64,000 nt of DNA from Thermogutta terrifontis (GTDB lineage Bacteria; Planctomycetota; Planctomycetia; Pirellulales; Thermoguttaceae), in NCBI RefSeq assembly GCF_002277955.1, contig NZ_CP018477.1:620001-684000 (forward strand), read 5' to 3'. The notes under the pieces are model-generated. The model was not told where the DNA came from. It saw only the letters and a program-made list of their open reading frames with translations, and made no database searches. Position numbers and translations under genes: made by a program. Of the stretch, positions 27,740-35,682 are shown one piece after another; position 1 is the stretch's first letter, and the number at the start of each line of letters is the position of its first letter.

Positions 27740-29670
27740 TGGGCTTCCCCGTTGTCAGGGCGCGACGGACGACCGTCGGGGCCACCCCGGCGACCGAATC
27801 CTCCGGGGAAGCCGCCGGCCGCTCGCATTTTCTCAAAGCCCGCCAGCAATTCCTGTTTGTCGATGGCTCCATCGCCGTTGGTATCCGACTGCATGAATTC
27901 TGCCCGGCGATCCTCGGGGATTTCCGACGGATCGAGCTTGCCGTCCTTGTTGGTGTCCATTCGCTCAAAAATGCGGTCCACGATCATTGCGGGGTTGAAG
28001 CCGCCCGGTGGCCGCATCCCACCGGGCCCCTCACCGCCTGGCCCACCCGGTTCGCCACCGAACGGAGGTCGTCCCGGGGTCGTTGCGGGGGAGGCTTCGC
28101 CAGGACCACCGGAAGCACCATTACCCTGGTTCTCGGCTGCCGCACTTCCCGCGAATCTTGCCTTTCTCGCCTCCGCCTCTTTGGCTGCCGCTTCCTGTGC
28201 GGCGTTGGCCTGTTCGCCCTGGGACCGGCTCCAACTGGCGACCATGGGCTGATTCTTTTCAGCCAGTCCTACTTTTTCCCGATAGGCCGCCGCATTGAGA
28301 ACGACTTCCTGGTTCTCGCTGAGTCCCTTACGAATGACCACGAATTTTTCGTTACTGGGGCCGATCTCCACCTTGACCGGCTGGAGGCTTCCGTCGGGAT
28401 TGACAGTGATGCAGTAGAAATCGCCCGCCACTTCAAACACCGACTGGACGGGAACCTGAAGGACGTTGGGCTCGCGCTGGGCAAGGATAGTCACCTGAGC
28501 CGTCAGACCGCCTCGAAGGTTTTCCGAGGGATTGTTGATTTTCACAACGACCTGATAATCTTTGACGTTGGAGTTGAAAAACGAGGTGGGCAGCGGGTAT
28601 TCGCCCACGTCGGTGACCTCGCCGTCAAATTCCACACCAGTCAGCGCGTCCACGCGGATCTTGGCCGGCAGGCCTTCCCGCACGAGACCGATCTTCGATT
28701 CGTTCACCTTGGTCCTGACCTGCATCCGTTTGGGGTCAGGGAGTCGGATGATGGTCTGATACTGACGGACGCGGACACCTTCCTGGATGATGATGTCTGT
28801 CTGTCCTCGGACACCGACTTGGTTGGCGTAGACCACCTGTCCCGCCGCGGGAGCCGTGATGACGCACTTCTTAATCTGTTCATCAATCCGCTTGAGTTCC
28901 TGGACCTGAAGTTCATAGGAATGCTGCTGGGCCTCGAGTTTGGCCCGGGCTGTTTCGATGTCGGCATCCAGTTGCTTGAGCATCTTCACTTTGGTGAACC
29001 GCTCGAGGACATCGAGCTTGGTGCGAGCGGATTCCAGTTCTTTAATGGCCTTGTTCAGGGCGAATTGGTCGGCCTCCAACTGTGCCTGGGTGATATAGCC
29101 TTTCTGGGCAAGGCTCTGGCTGTATTTAAGGTAGTCTTCCGCTCGGCGTCGGTTTTCCTCCGCAATAAAGTTCTGAATTTGGATCTCGAGCAGCTGCTGC
29201 CGGTACTGGCCTTCGAGATACTCCTGCTTGGCAATCAGCGCCGTATCAAGTGCTCGCTGCGCCTGGATCAGTAGGGCCTGCTCATTGGCCACCTTGATCT
29301 GTTGCTGAACATACTGATCGCGAAGGGCCGAGGAGTCGAGCTCCACGAGAAAATCACCGGGCTGAACATAGGTTCCCTCGGGTACGATACGGATGATCAT
29401 CACGCCGCTGCCCTGGCTTTCCACCTCGCAGCGGATTTCGACGTTGCTGGCGCTTTCCACGTCCCCGCGCTCAGTGATCTCGTTGATAAAGTCGCCTCGG
29501 ATGACTTTGGCGGTCAACGGTTTGTCATGGTTCCCCTGCCAGAGCGTGCGAGGGAGAAAAGACCACACAAGGGGAACCCCAATCATCATGAGGCCGAGCA
29601 CAACAAGGGGACCTTTCACGACCCAACCGCGCCGCGGATGCTTGGAGGCAGGCAAAGGTTTCGGTGTCAT
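27736..29670 (-). CDS. MacA-like periplasmic adaptor with C-terminal EF-hand pair
   Basis: A 644-residue membrane-fusion protein. One N-terminal transmembrane segment (about 18-38) is followed by a biotinyl-lipoyl half, a long coiled-coil hairpin (about 115-270) with many Gln, Glu and Lys, the second lipoyl half, and beta-barrel/proximal domains. After an Ala/Gly/Pro-rich linker (about 480-555), two EF-hand loops follow: DTNKDGKLDPSE (572-583) and DTNGDGAIDKQE (596-607), with canonical acidic positions, then a Gly/Arg-rich end. GGGGGAG lies 8 bases before the ATG. The EF-hand tail is unusual for MacA and suggests calcium-dependent behaviour; that is inference. Confidence 0.92.
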   Translation of the reverse strand: MTPKPLPASKHPRRGWVVKGPLVVLGLMMIGVPLVWSFLPRTLWQGNHDKPLTAKVIRGDFINEITERGDVESASNVEIRCEVESQGSGVMIIRIVPEGTYVQPGDFLVELDSSALRDQYVQQQIKVANEQALLIQAQRALDTALIAKQEYLEGQYRQQLLEIQIQNFIAEENRRRAEDYLKYSQSLAQKGYITQAQLEADQFALNKAIKELESARTKLDVLERFTKVKMLKQLDADIETARAKLEAQQHSYELQVQELKRIDEQIKKCVITAPAAGQVVYANQVGVRGQTDIIIQEGVRVRQYQTIIRLPDPKRMQVRTKVNESKIGLVREGLPAKIRVDALTGVEFDGEVTDVGEYPLPTSFFNSNVKDYQVVVKINNPSENLRGGLTAQVTILAQREPNVLQVPVQSVFEVAGDFYCITVNPDGSLQPVKVEIGPSNEKFVVIRKGLSENQEVVLNAAAYREKVGLAEKNQPMVASWSRSQGEQANAAQEAAAKEAEARKARFAGSAAAENQGNGASGGPGEASPATTPGRPPFGGEPGGPGGEGPGGMRPPGGFNPAMIVDRIFERMDTNKDGKLDPSEIPEDRRAEFMQSDTNGDGAIDKQELLAGFEKMRAAGGFPGGFGRRGGPDGRPSRPDNGEAQ

Positions 29671-30296
29671 ACTTCATGCTCCCCCCAAAAGGATGATGCC
29701 GACCGGTTGCCCGGCGAGCAGACGGCTTCCTGGTGAACCAACCTCAGCCGCTGTTGTCTTTTCCGCAGGTGGGAAATGTATTCGCGATTCAAGTGGGAGT
29801 GACCCTTTCACGAACTGAACTGATTTCGCCGGAGCCCCATCCCCAGTCCGGTCAATTCATTCCAAGGCGGGACGCCGCCCCACGTCAAAGCCTTGAATTT
29901 TCCTGCCCCTTCGTACCCTATCACCGCGTCCGCTGTCCGGTGGCGGTTTCTACCAAACGGTCTCACGGTCTGGCTGGAGCGTCTTGCCGGAGCGAGTCAG
30001 CCGTTGGGTATGTTAACGTTGATTGATTTGACCCTTTGATGTTCCCCGTGTTTTCCGGAATATCAGAATCGACCGGATCGCTCGGAATGTCAGGAATGAC
30101 TGATGACTTATCACGCGGTTGTTGCGTCTCGGAACGACGCCGATGTGGAGCTGGCCCAGCCAGGGCGGGTTGCGTTCCGGACTGATGCCGAAAATACACC
30201 CCTGCCCGAGGTACGCCGAGCCGGTCCAGCCCGAGGCGCGTCGCCTTCACCCCTACTATTTTAAACGCTTGAAAGAGCAAAAGTAACCGAAAACCC
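29671..30296. other. Gene-free stretch before ygbA
   Basis: No credible gene, repeat module or RNA seen. It separates the divergent efflux operon from the ygbA-family gene. The efflux operon promoter should lie in its left part, but no convincing -35/-10 pair was found there. Confidence 0.5.
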
Positions 30297-30325
30297 TTGA
30301 AAATGCATAATCGTACATTTATACT
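30297..30325 (+). promoter_or_regulatory. Promoter of the YgbA-family gene with inverted repeat in the spacer
   Basis: TTGAAA (30297-30302), a 17-base spacer and TATACT (30320-30325), each 5/6 to consensus. The 20-mer AAATGCATAATCGTACATTT (30301-30320) fills the spacer and has inverted ends AAATG/CATTT. The leader would be about 140 bases. Confidence 0.6.
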
Positions 30326-30470
30326 AGATTCAACTGTTACAATTGGTGCGTCGGCCGCACGCGCTGCTGCTGGCTGCTGTGAACCGTGGACGAGTCATCA
30401 CGGCATCGGTGATTGGGCCAGCCCAGGCAATTCGCACCCCGTGAACGATTTGCAGTGCGAGGTCCCTAAT

Positions 30471-30842
30471 ATGGGAAACGGAGCTGTCAAAACGGCTTCT
30501 GGAAAATCGCGCCGAATCCAGCGAGAACGCCGCACGATCGAGGCGATGATCCGCATTTTCTGCCGCAAGAGGCACGGCCAGAAGACGCTGTGTCCGGAGT
30601 GCCAGGAGCTCCTCACCTACGCCATGTGCCGCCTTGACCGGTGCCCCTTCGGGGAGAATAAGACCACTTGTGTCCGGTGCCCCGTGCACTGCTACAAGCC
30701 GGACATGCGGGAATTGGTGCGGCAGGTGATGCGGTTCTCCGGTCCGTGGATGTTACTCTACCACCCCTATTTGACATTTCGGCATTACCTCGACGAGTGG
30801 TTCATTGAACCGCAGCCCCTCCGAAGAAGGGTGAGTGGCTGA
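30471..30842 (+). CDS. ygbA: YgbA-family (nitrous oxide-stimulated promoter) protein
   Basis: A 123-residue protein matching the family named after the nitrous-oxide/nitric-oxide-responsive YgbA of enterobacteria. The core RRIQRERRTIEAMIRIFCRKRHG...LCPECQELLTYAMCRLDRCPFGENKTTCVRCPVHCYKPDMRE has at least eight cysteines in CxxC-like pairs and probably binds a metal or Fe-S cluster. The tail MRFSGPWMLLYHPYLTFRHYLDEW is also typical. The ATG at 30471 has GAGG about 8 bases upstream; the frame is open further up, but those codons overlap the promoter. Role in nitrosative stress is by analogy. Confidence 0.85.
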   Translation: MGNGAVKTASGKSRRIQRERRTIEAMIRIFCRKRHGQKTLCPECQELLTYAMCRLDRCPFGENKTTCVRCPVHCYKPDMRELVRQVMRFSGPWMLLYHPYLTFRHYLDEWFIEPQPLRRRVSG

Positions 30843-31217
30843 GGCACCGGCGGACAGGAGTTGGCTGGCGATTCGGCCGGGCCGAAACTGTTGGGTCCAG
30901 TTGCCCGTTTAAACGGTCGCGGCAATTTACGAATTGCCCCTGCGAGACCTTGTGCCGCCGGCATCTCACATTTTACAGATATGGGGGGATAGTCCAGGCA
31001 GGATGAGCGTCCCTTGATGAGCAGAGCCGCAGCGGGTTTAATGAGGGTTTACCTGCTGCAAACCCCTGCCGGGAAAAGGGGGAGGGTAATTCCCGGGAAG
31101 GGACTGTCAATTCGGGCGGCGAGGACAGGCGGTTTGGCTCGCTTAGCCGGAATTTGCCTATGGTTGCGGACCCTGGTTAGGTCAGGAGATACCCCAACGA
31201 CAGCGAGGTTGTGCGAG
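30843..31217. other. Gene-free stretch before bL21 gene
   Basis: Contains one decayed palindrome of the GGGGCAATTCATGAATTGCCCC type (about 30918-30942, with CGGCAATTTACGAATTGCCC). The rest, up to the bL21 start, is probably its promoter and leader. An in-frame extension of the bL21 ORF reaches back to 31014 but has no family match. Confidence 0.5.
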
Positions 31218-31661
31218 ATGTACGCGATCATTCAGGACGGCGGACGCCAGTACAAGGTAGAGGTTGGCCAGGTGCTCGACGTCGATTACCGCCTCAGCAC
31301 TGAAAAGTCCGAAGATGGCGCCGCGTTCGCTCCCAAAGAAATCCGCTTCGATCGGGTGCTGGCCATTCGGGATGGTTCGACGTTCCTCCTTGGTCGGCCG
31401 ACAATCGAGTCCGCGTATGTCGTGGCGGAAGTCCAGGAGACCCTTCTCGGCCCCAAGATCTACATTCAGAAGTTCCGCCGACGGAAGAATTATCGTCGTC
31501 GCAAGGGGCATCGGCAATTGTACCTGCGGGTGCGAATTAAGGAGATCAATCCCGGCACCGCACTGCCTGGGAAGCGCGAGGAAGCGGCGATCGCCCAGCC
31601 GGAATCAGCACCTGCCGAATCCTCCGGCCAGCCCGAGCAGGCCGAGGCCCTCGCCGTTTGA
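31218..31661 (+). CDS. rplU: 50S ribosomal protein bL21
   Basis: A 147-residue ribosomal protein that binds 23S rRNA in the large subunit. The core MYAIIQDGGRQYKVEVGQVLDVDYRL...IYIQKFRRRKNYRRRKGHRQLYLRVRIKEI is standard. Beyond residue about 112 there is an extra tail rich in Glu, Ala and Pro (PGKREEAAIAQPESAPAESSGQPEQAEALAV), about 35 residues longer than the E. coli protein. Start at the ATG at 31218 as in all homologues. The usual next gene, rpmA (bL27), is absent; ATP sulfurylase follows. Confidence 0.94.
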   Translation: MYAIIQDGGRQYKVEVGQVLDVDYRLSTEKSEDGAAFAPKEIRFDRVLAIRDGSTFLLGRPTIESAYVVAEVQETLLGPKIYIQKFRRRKNYRRRKGHRQLYLRVRIKEINPGTALPGKREEAAIAQPESAPAESSGQPEQAEALAV

Positions 31662-31663
31662 GG

Positions 31664-31715
31664 TATCCGCTCGGGGGATCCTGGAGCCCCCTGTAGCAAG
31701 TCGGCTGAGCGGATA
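31664..31715 (+). promoter_or_regulatory. Nested stem-loop after rplU
   Basis: Two bases after the rplU stop, TATCCGCTC (31664-31672) can pair with GAGCGGATA (31707-31715), and inside it GGGGG (31673-31677) with CCCCC (31687-31691). There is no T tract, so it is not a classical terminator. It may stabilise the rplU mRNA end or act in the leader of the sat gene. Confidence 0.45.
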
Positions 31716-31877
31716 ACGGGACGGCTGCCCCGGCTCGACGCTGGGATTCTCTCCGTGCTTCCGCGGGGAATGGGCGAACGGGAATTTGCGACACGCTCAC
31801 AAGGGCTATTTTCCGTGACCAGCGCTTTCCGGCGCCCTGGTCATTGACTCTTTGGTTGGCTTGAGGAACAGAAGCGT

Positions 31878-33140
31878 ATGACAAAGGATTTGATTCCCGC
31901 CCATGGCGATCTTCCAGAACCGCTGGATTTGACTGTTCCTGAGGAAGCGCGGGACGATTTTCTGGCCGAAGCGAGTCGGCTCAAGAAAGTCCCGGTGTCG
32001 GATGCTGACCTCTCCACCGTTTATCGCTTTGGGGATGGTGCCCTCAGTCCGCTCACCGGGCCGATGGATCGCGAGGTTTACGATCGGGTTCTGGAGGAAG
32101 AGGTCATCGAGTACAACGGGCGGCTCTACGCCTGGACGATTCCTCTGGCCTTCCCGGTAACGGCTGAGCTGGCCAAACAGTTGAGCCCGGGGGAGAAGGT
32201 CGCTCTGGTGAACTCCCGAGGAGAGATTGTCGCCACGCTGGAGCTTACCGATGTCTTTCCGTGGGACAAGCGGAAGTACCTGACGCGGGTGTATCTGACC
32301 GAGCGGTTCGACCATCCCGGCGGCGATATGGTGTTGAAGGCGGACGGGGACAAGGATTACCTCATTGGCGGAAAAATCCAGGTCCTGCCGCAGCCGAAGC
32401 ATCCTCGATTCGGCAAGTATGTTCTGCGTCCGAGGGAGGTTCGGGAACTGATTCGGCAGAAGGGTTGGGAACGCGTGGTGGCCTTTCAAACCCGCAACCC
32501 CCTCCATCGCGCCCATGAGTATGCCCTCGTTTATGGTTTGGAGACGCTGCTTCGTCAGGGTTACAATGCCGGGGCATGTCTCAATCCGTTGATCGGGGAA
32601 ACCAAGGGGGACGACGTGCCTGCCGATGTTCGCATGCGGACCTACGAGGCACTCATCGAGCAGCGTGCTCTCGGGGACGGAGATAGTGATCCAGCTCTCT
32701 GGGGACCGCGGGGAGAATCCGTGCCCGACCGTGTGATTCTGGTGGGCCTGGACATCAAGATGTTCTATGCCGGTCCCAAGGAGGCCGTCATGCATGCGAT
32801 TTACCGGCAGAACTTTGGATTCACGGACATCATCATCGGGCGGAAGCATGCGGACGCCCCCTATCACGACGGAACGCCCATCTGGGGCGATTTCGATGCC
32901 CAGGAAATCTTCAAGCGATTGCGAGGCGATCTTAAGATCAAGCCCCTGTGTGTGGGGTTTGCAGCGTACTATGAGTCAGTGGGACGGGTCGATCTGATGG
33001 AGAATCATCCCAACGAGAAGCCGGTCTCAATCTCTGGAAAGGAGATTCGCGCGGCACTCCGTGAGGGGCGGCCGGTCGATCCGCGGATCATGCGGGAAAG
33101 CACAGCCCGAATTCTGGCCGAGGCCATGGCACAAAAATAG
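31878..33140 (+). CDS. sat: Sulfate adenylyltransferase (ATP sulfurylase)
   Basis: A 420-residue cytosolic enzyme making adenylyl sulfate and pyrophosphate from ATP and sulfate, the first step of sulfate use (it also runs in reverse in sulfur oxidation). The N-terminal PUA-like domain is followed by the catalytic domain with [12 protein letters not shown] (residues 204-215), the (Q/N)xRNPxHRAHE motif. The second motif is [14 protein letters not shown], where many homologues have GRDHAGVG, so it belongs to a divergent branch. GAGGA lies upstream of the ATG. The TauE/SafE gene starts 21 bases after the stop. No APS kinase or reductase is in the window. Confidence 0.92.
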   Translation: MTKDLIPAHGDLPEPLDLTVPEEARDDFLAEASRLKKVPVSDADLSTVYRFGDGALSPLTGPMDREVYDRVLEEEVIEYNGRLYAWTIPLAFPVTAELAKQLSPGEKVALVNSRGEIVATLELTDVFPWDKRKYLTRVYLTERFDHPGGDMVLKADGDKDYLIGGKIQVLPQPKHPRFGKYVLRPREVRELIRQKGWERVVAFQTRNPLHRAHEYALVYGLETLLRQGYNAGACLNPLIGETKGDDVPADVRMRTYEALIEQRALGDGDSDPALWGPRGESVPDRVILVGLDIKMFYAGPKEAVMHAIYRQNFGFTDIIIGRKHADAPYHDGTPIWGDFDAQEIFKRLRGDLKIKPLCVGFAAYYESVGRVDLMENHPNEKPVSISGKEIRAALREGRPVDPRIMRESTARILAEAMAQK

Positions 33141-33161
33141 CCCAAGTCTGGGGAACGCGGA

Positions 33162-33902
33162 ATGTCCGGGGGGGTTGCGCGACTGGTGTGGGGAGGTCTG
33201 TCGGCTGTCTGCATGGGATTTTCCAAGACAGGCGTGCCGGGGGCTTCCATTCTCGCCGTGGTGCTGATGGCGCAGGCCTATCACGAGGACGCCGCTCTTT
33301 CGGTGGGGGCGCTCGTGCCGGTTCTGCTTGTCGGTGACCTCTTCGCCGTCTACCTGTATGCCAGGTACACAGCGTGGGATCGGCTGATCAGACTATTTCC
33401 CTCCGTGGCCGTGGGATTGATCGCTGGGGCCGTGCTTTTGCATTATGTGCGGGGAAACGCGCTTCGACCGATCCTGGGAGCGCTGGTGGTGGCCATGTTC
33501 GTTCTGGAGGTTTACCGTCGGGCCTCCGCGAACGGACACTATGGCCAGAAGTGGTGGTACGTCTGGCTGACGGGGATGCTGGCGGGCTTTAGCACGATGG
33601 TGGGAAATGCTGCCGGTCCTGTCATGACGATGTATCTTCTCAGTCAGAATCTGCCCAAGGACAAGTTCATGGGCACCACGGCGATGTTCTTCTTCACGGT
33701 CAATCTTTTGAAAATTGCGCCCATGGCGCTGGAAGGAATGATCACACCCGAGACGATGCATTTTGCAACCTATACCGTTCCCATGACGCTCGTCGGCGTG
33801 GGCTTGGGCCGATGGGTGTTCCGACAAATGTCCCAGAACACGTTCGACATGGCAGCCCTGATCCTGGGAGGCATTGGTGGGCTCTGGCTGCTTGTAGGCT
33901 AA
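33162..33902 (+). CDS. TauE/SafE family anion exporter
   Basis: A 246-residue membrane protein with about seven to eight hydrophobic segments and the two half-repeats typical of TauE/SafE (GFSKTGVPGASILAV near the N terminus and MLAGFSTMVGNAAGPVMTMYLLSQ in the middle). Family members move sulfite, sulfoacetate or other sulfur-containing anions. Being 21 bases after sat suggests an operon and a sulfur-anion substrate. GGGGAA lies before the ATG. Confidence 0.9.
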   Translation: MSGGVARLVWGGLSAVCMGFSKTGVPGASILAVVLMAQAYHEDAALSVGALVPVLLVGDLFAVYLYARYTAWDRLIRLFPSVAVGLIAGAVLLHYVRGNALRPILGALVVAMFVLEVYRRASANGHYGQKWWYVWLTGMLAGFSTMVGNAAGPVMTMYLLSQNLPKDKFMGTTAMFFFTVNLLKIAPMALEGMITPETMHFATYTVPMTLVGVGLGRWVFRQMSQNTFDMAALILGGIGGLWLLVG

Positions 33903-34065
33903 ACGAATGCCCGCATGCGGACTATTAATCGTCGTATAGGGCGTTTTGGCACCGCTTGAAATCTCAGCCGCTAGCCAGTCAAAATCGGTTCGACCGAAAC
34001 GCGAAACGCTGCTCGATTGGCTTCCCGGCACAAGAAGGCAATGGTGTCTTTAAGGAGATTCAACC

Positions 34066-34506
34066 TTGCGACATCCAGTATCCTTTCGAAATTCATTCGC
34101 AACCGTTGAGTGGAAGTGCGGCACCGCGTCGCTTTCCGCTTTCCTGTTTCTCATCGTCGCGGGGATAGCACTTGGAGCGGGGTGCTCGCGGGAGCGCCCC
34201 GAAACTTCCAACATAAAGACAGAGAGCCAGGCGGCGAGCACGGATCAGTTGACACACGCTGCGGGAGGAACGACCGCCGAAGGCAGCCCGGCATTGTGGG
34301 GATTTCCACCGGAACAGGGGAAACCCTGGCCGATCCGGCCAAGTCCCGAACCGCTTTCACCGACGCGGCAAGCCAGCACGGGAGAACCGAACGTCCGCTG
34401 GCCGGATTACCGCGTGCCTCGCGAAATCATCTTCACCGCACCACCGGTGCCCTCGCAGATTGTCGGGCCGGCGGAGAACCGGAGGAATCCTGAAGCGGCC
34501 GAGTGA
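34066..34506 (+). CDS. Small putative lipoprotein
   Basis: A 146-residue protein with a TTG start at 34066 supported by TAAGGAG 8 bases upstream. Residues about 22-38 (ASLSAFLFLIVAGIALGAGC) are a lipoprotein signal ending in a lipobox-like LGAGC. The mature part is low-complexity, rich in Pro, Ser, Thr and Glu (PWPIRPSPEPLSPTRQAS), and probably unstructured. No family recognised. It converges on the UDP-glucuronate decarboxylase gene. Confidence 0.65.
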   Translation: MRHPVSFRNSFATVEWKCGTASLSAFLFLIVAGIALGAGCSRERPETSNIKTESQAASTDQLTHAAGGTTAEGSPALWGFPPEQGKPWPIRPSPEPLSPTRQASTGEPNVRWPDYRVPREIIFTAPPVPSQIVGPAENRRNPEAAE

Positions 34507-34554
34507 GCCCCTTCAACGCGAAAACTTTGGAGGACCCGGTTCCACCCCGACCGA

Positions 34555-35535
34555 TCACTGTTCGTAGCACGGGGTCGGGGGCCGATAATGCGAAAGGTCG
34601 ATCGAGCGAAACCACTCGATCGTCCGCATGAGGCCTTCCCGGAGCGGAGTCTTGGGTTCCCAGCCGAGTTTCTGTTTGGCCAGGGTGATATCGGGACGAC
34701 GGCGAACGGGATCGTCGGCCGGCAATGGTCGGAAGACAATTCTGGATTTGGATCCGGTCAACTCGATGACGAGTTTGGCCAGTTCCAGGATGGTGAACTC
34801 TTCCGGATTGCCGAGATTGACGGGCCCGGTGAAATCCTCGGGATTTTCCATCATCCGGATGATGCCTTCCACCATGTCGTCGCGATAGCAGAAGGATCGT
34901 GTTTGTGAACCGTCGCCGTAAACGGTGATGTCTTCTCCACAGAGGGCCTGGCGAATGAAGTTAGAGACCACCCGGCCGTCGTATGGGTGCATCCGTGGCC
35001 CATAGGTGTTGAAGATCCGCACGATGCGAATGTTCACCTTGTTCATGCGGTGATAATCCATAAACAGGGTTTCTGCCGCCCGTTTACCTTCGTCATAGCA
35101 GGCGCGAGGACCAATCGGGTTGACCGCCCCGCGGTACGTTTCGGGTTGCGGATGGACTTCCGGGTCACCATAGACTTCGCTGGTGGAGGCTTGCAGCACC
35201 TTGGCCCGACATCGTTTAGCCATCCCCAGAACGTTGATCGCTCCCATTAAGGAGGTCTTCATGGTTTTGATCGGGTTGTACTGATAGTGCCCCGGAGCCG
35301 CCGGGCACGCGAGATTGTAAATCTCGTCCACTTCCAGCCAGATGGGCAGCGTGATGTCGTGACGAATGAGCTCGAAGTTGGGCTTGTCGAGTAGATGCGC
35401 TACATTGGACTTCTGACTGGTGAAAAAGTTATCCAGACAGATCACGTCATGACCCATTTCCACCAGGCGTTCGCACAGATGCGAACCGAGAAAACCGGCA
35501 CCGCCTGTCACCAGGATTCGTTTGACGAGCGCCAT
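34555..35535 (-). CDS. uxs: UDP-glucuronate decarboxylase (UDP-xylose synthase)
   Basis: A 326-residue short-chain dehydrogenase that oxidises and decarboxylates UDP-glucuronate to UDP-xylose with bound NAD. Marks are the NAD motif [48 protein letters not shown], the STSEVYGDP segment with YDEGKR (catalytic Tyr and Lys), [12 protein letters not shown] and [17 protein letters not shown]. This combination separates UXS from dTDP-glucose dehydratases. GGGAGG lies before the ATG. UDP-xylose probably feeds polysaccharide synthesis; no partner transferase is adjacent. Confidence 0.92.
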   Translation of the reverse strand: MALVKRILVTGGAGFLGSHLCERLVEMGHDVICLDNFFTSQKSNVAHLLDKPNFELIRHDITLPIWLEVDEIYNLACPAAPGHYQYNPIKTMKTSLMGAINVLGMAKRCRAKVLQASTSEVYGDPEVHPQPETYRGAVNPIGPRACYDEGKRAAETLFMDYHRMNKVNIRIVRIFNTYGPRMHPYDGRVVSNFIRQALCGEDITVYGDGSQTRSFCYRDDMVEGIIRMMENPEDFTGPVNLGNPEEFTILELAKLVIELTGSKSRIVFRPLPADDPVRRRPDITLAKQKLGWEPKTPLREGLMRTIEWFRSIDLSHYRPPTPCYEQ

Positions 35536-35682
35536 CGTACCTCCCTACTCCGATTGCTTAGGATTACTCCTTTATCAATTCCCGAAAATTCCGAATTTTT
35601 GCTCCGAGAGTGGTTCGCTGCCGTTTCAGGTGTGTTCCTCGGCCGCCCGGCGAATTCCGCCCAATTTTTTTCTGTGTGACTT

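Noticed and set aside
27739-29274. 511-codon frame antisense to the efflux adaptor
   Set aside because: Shadow frame of a strongly supported gene; its sequence has no family features.
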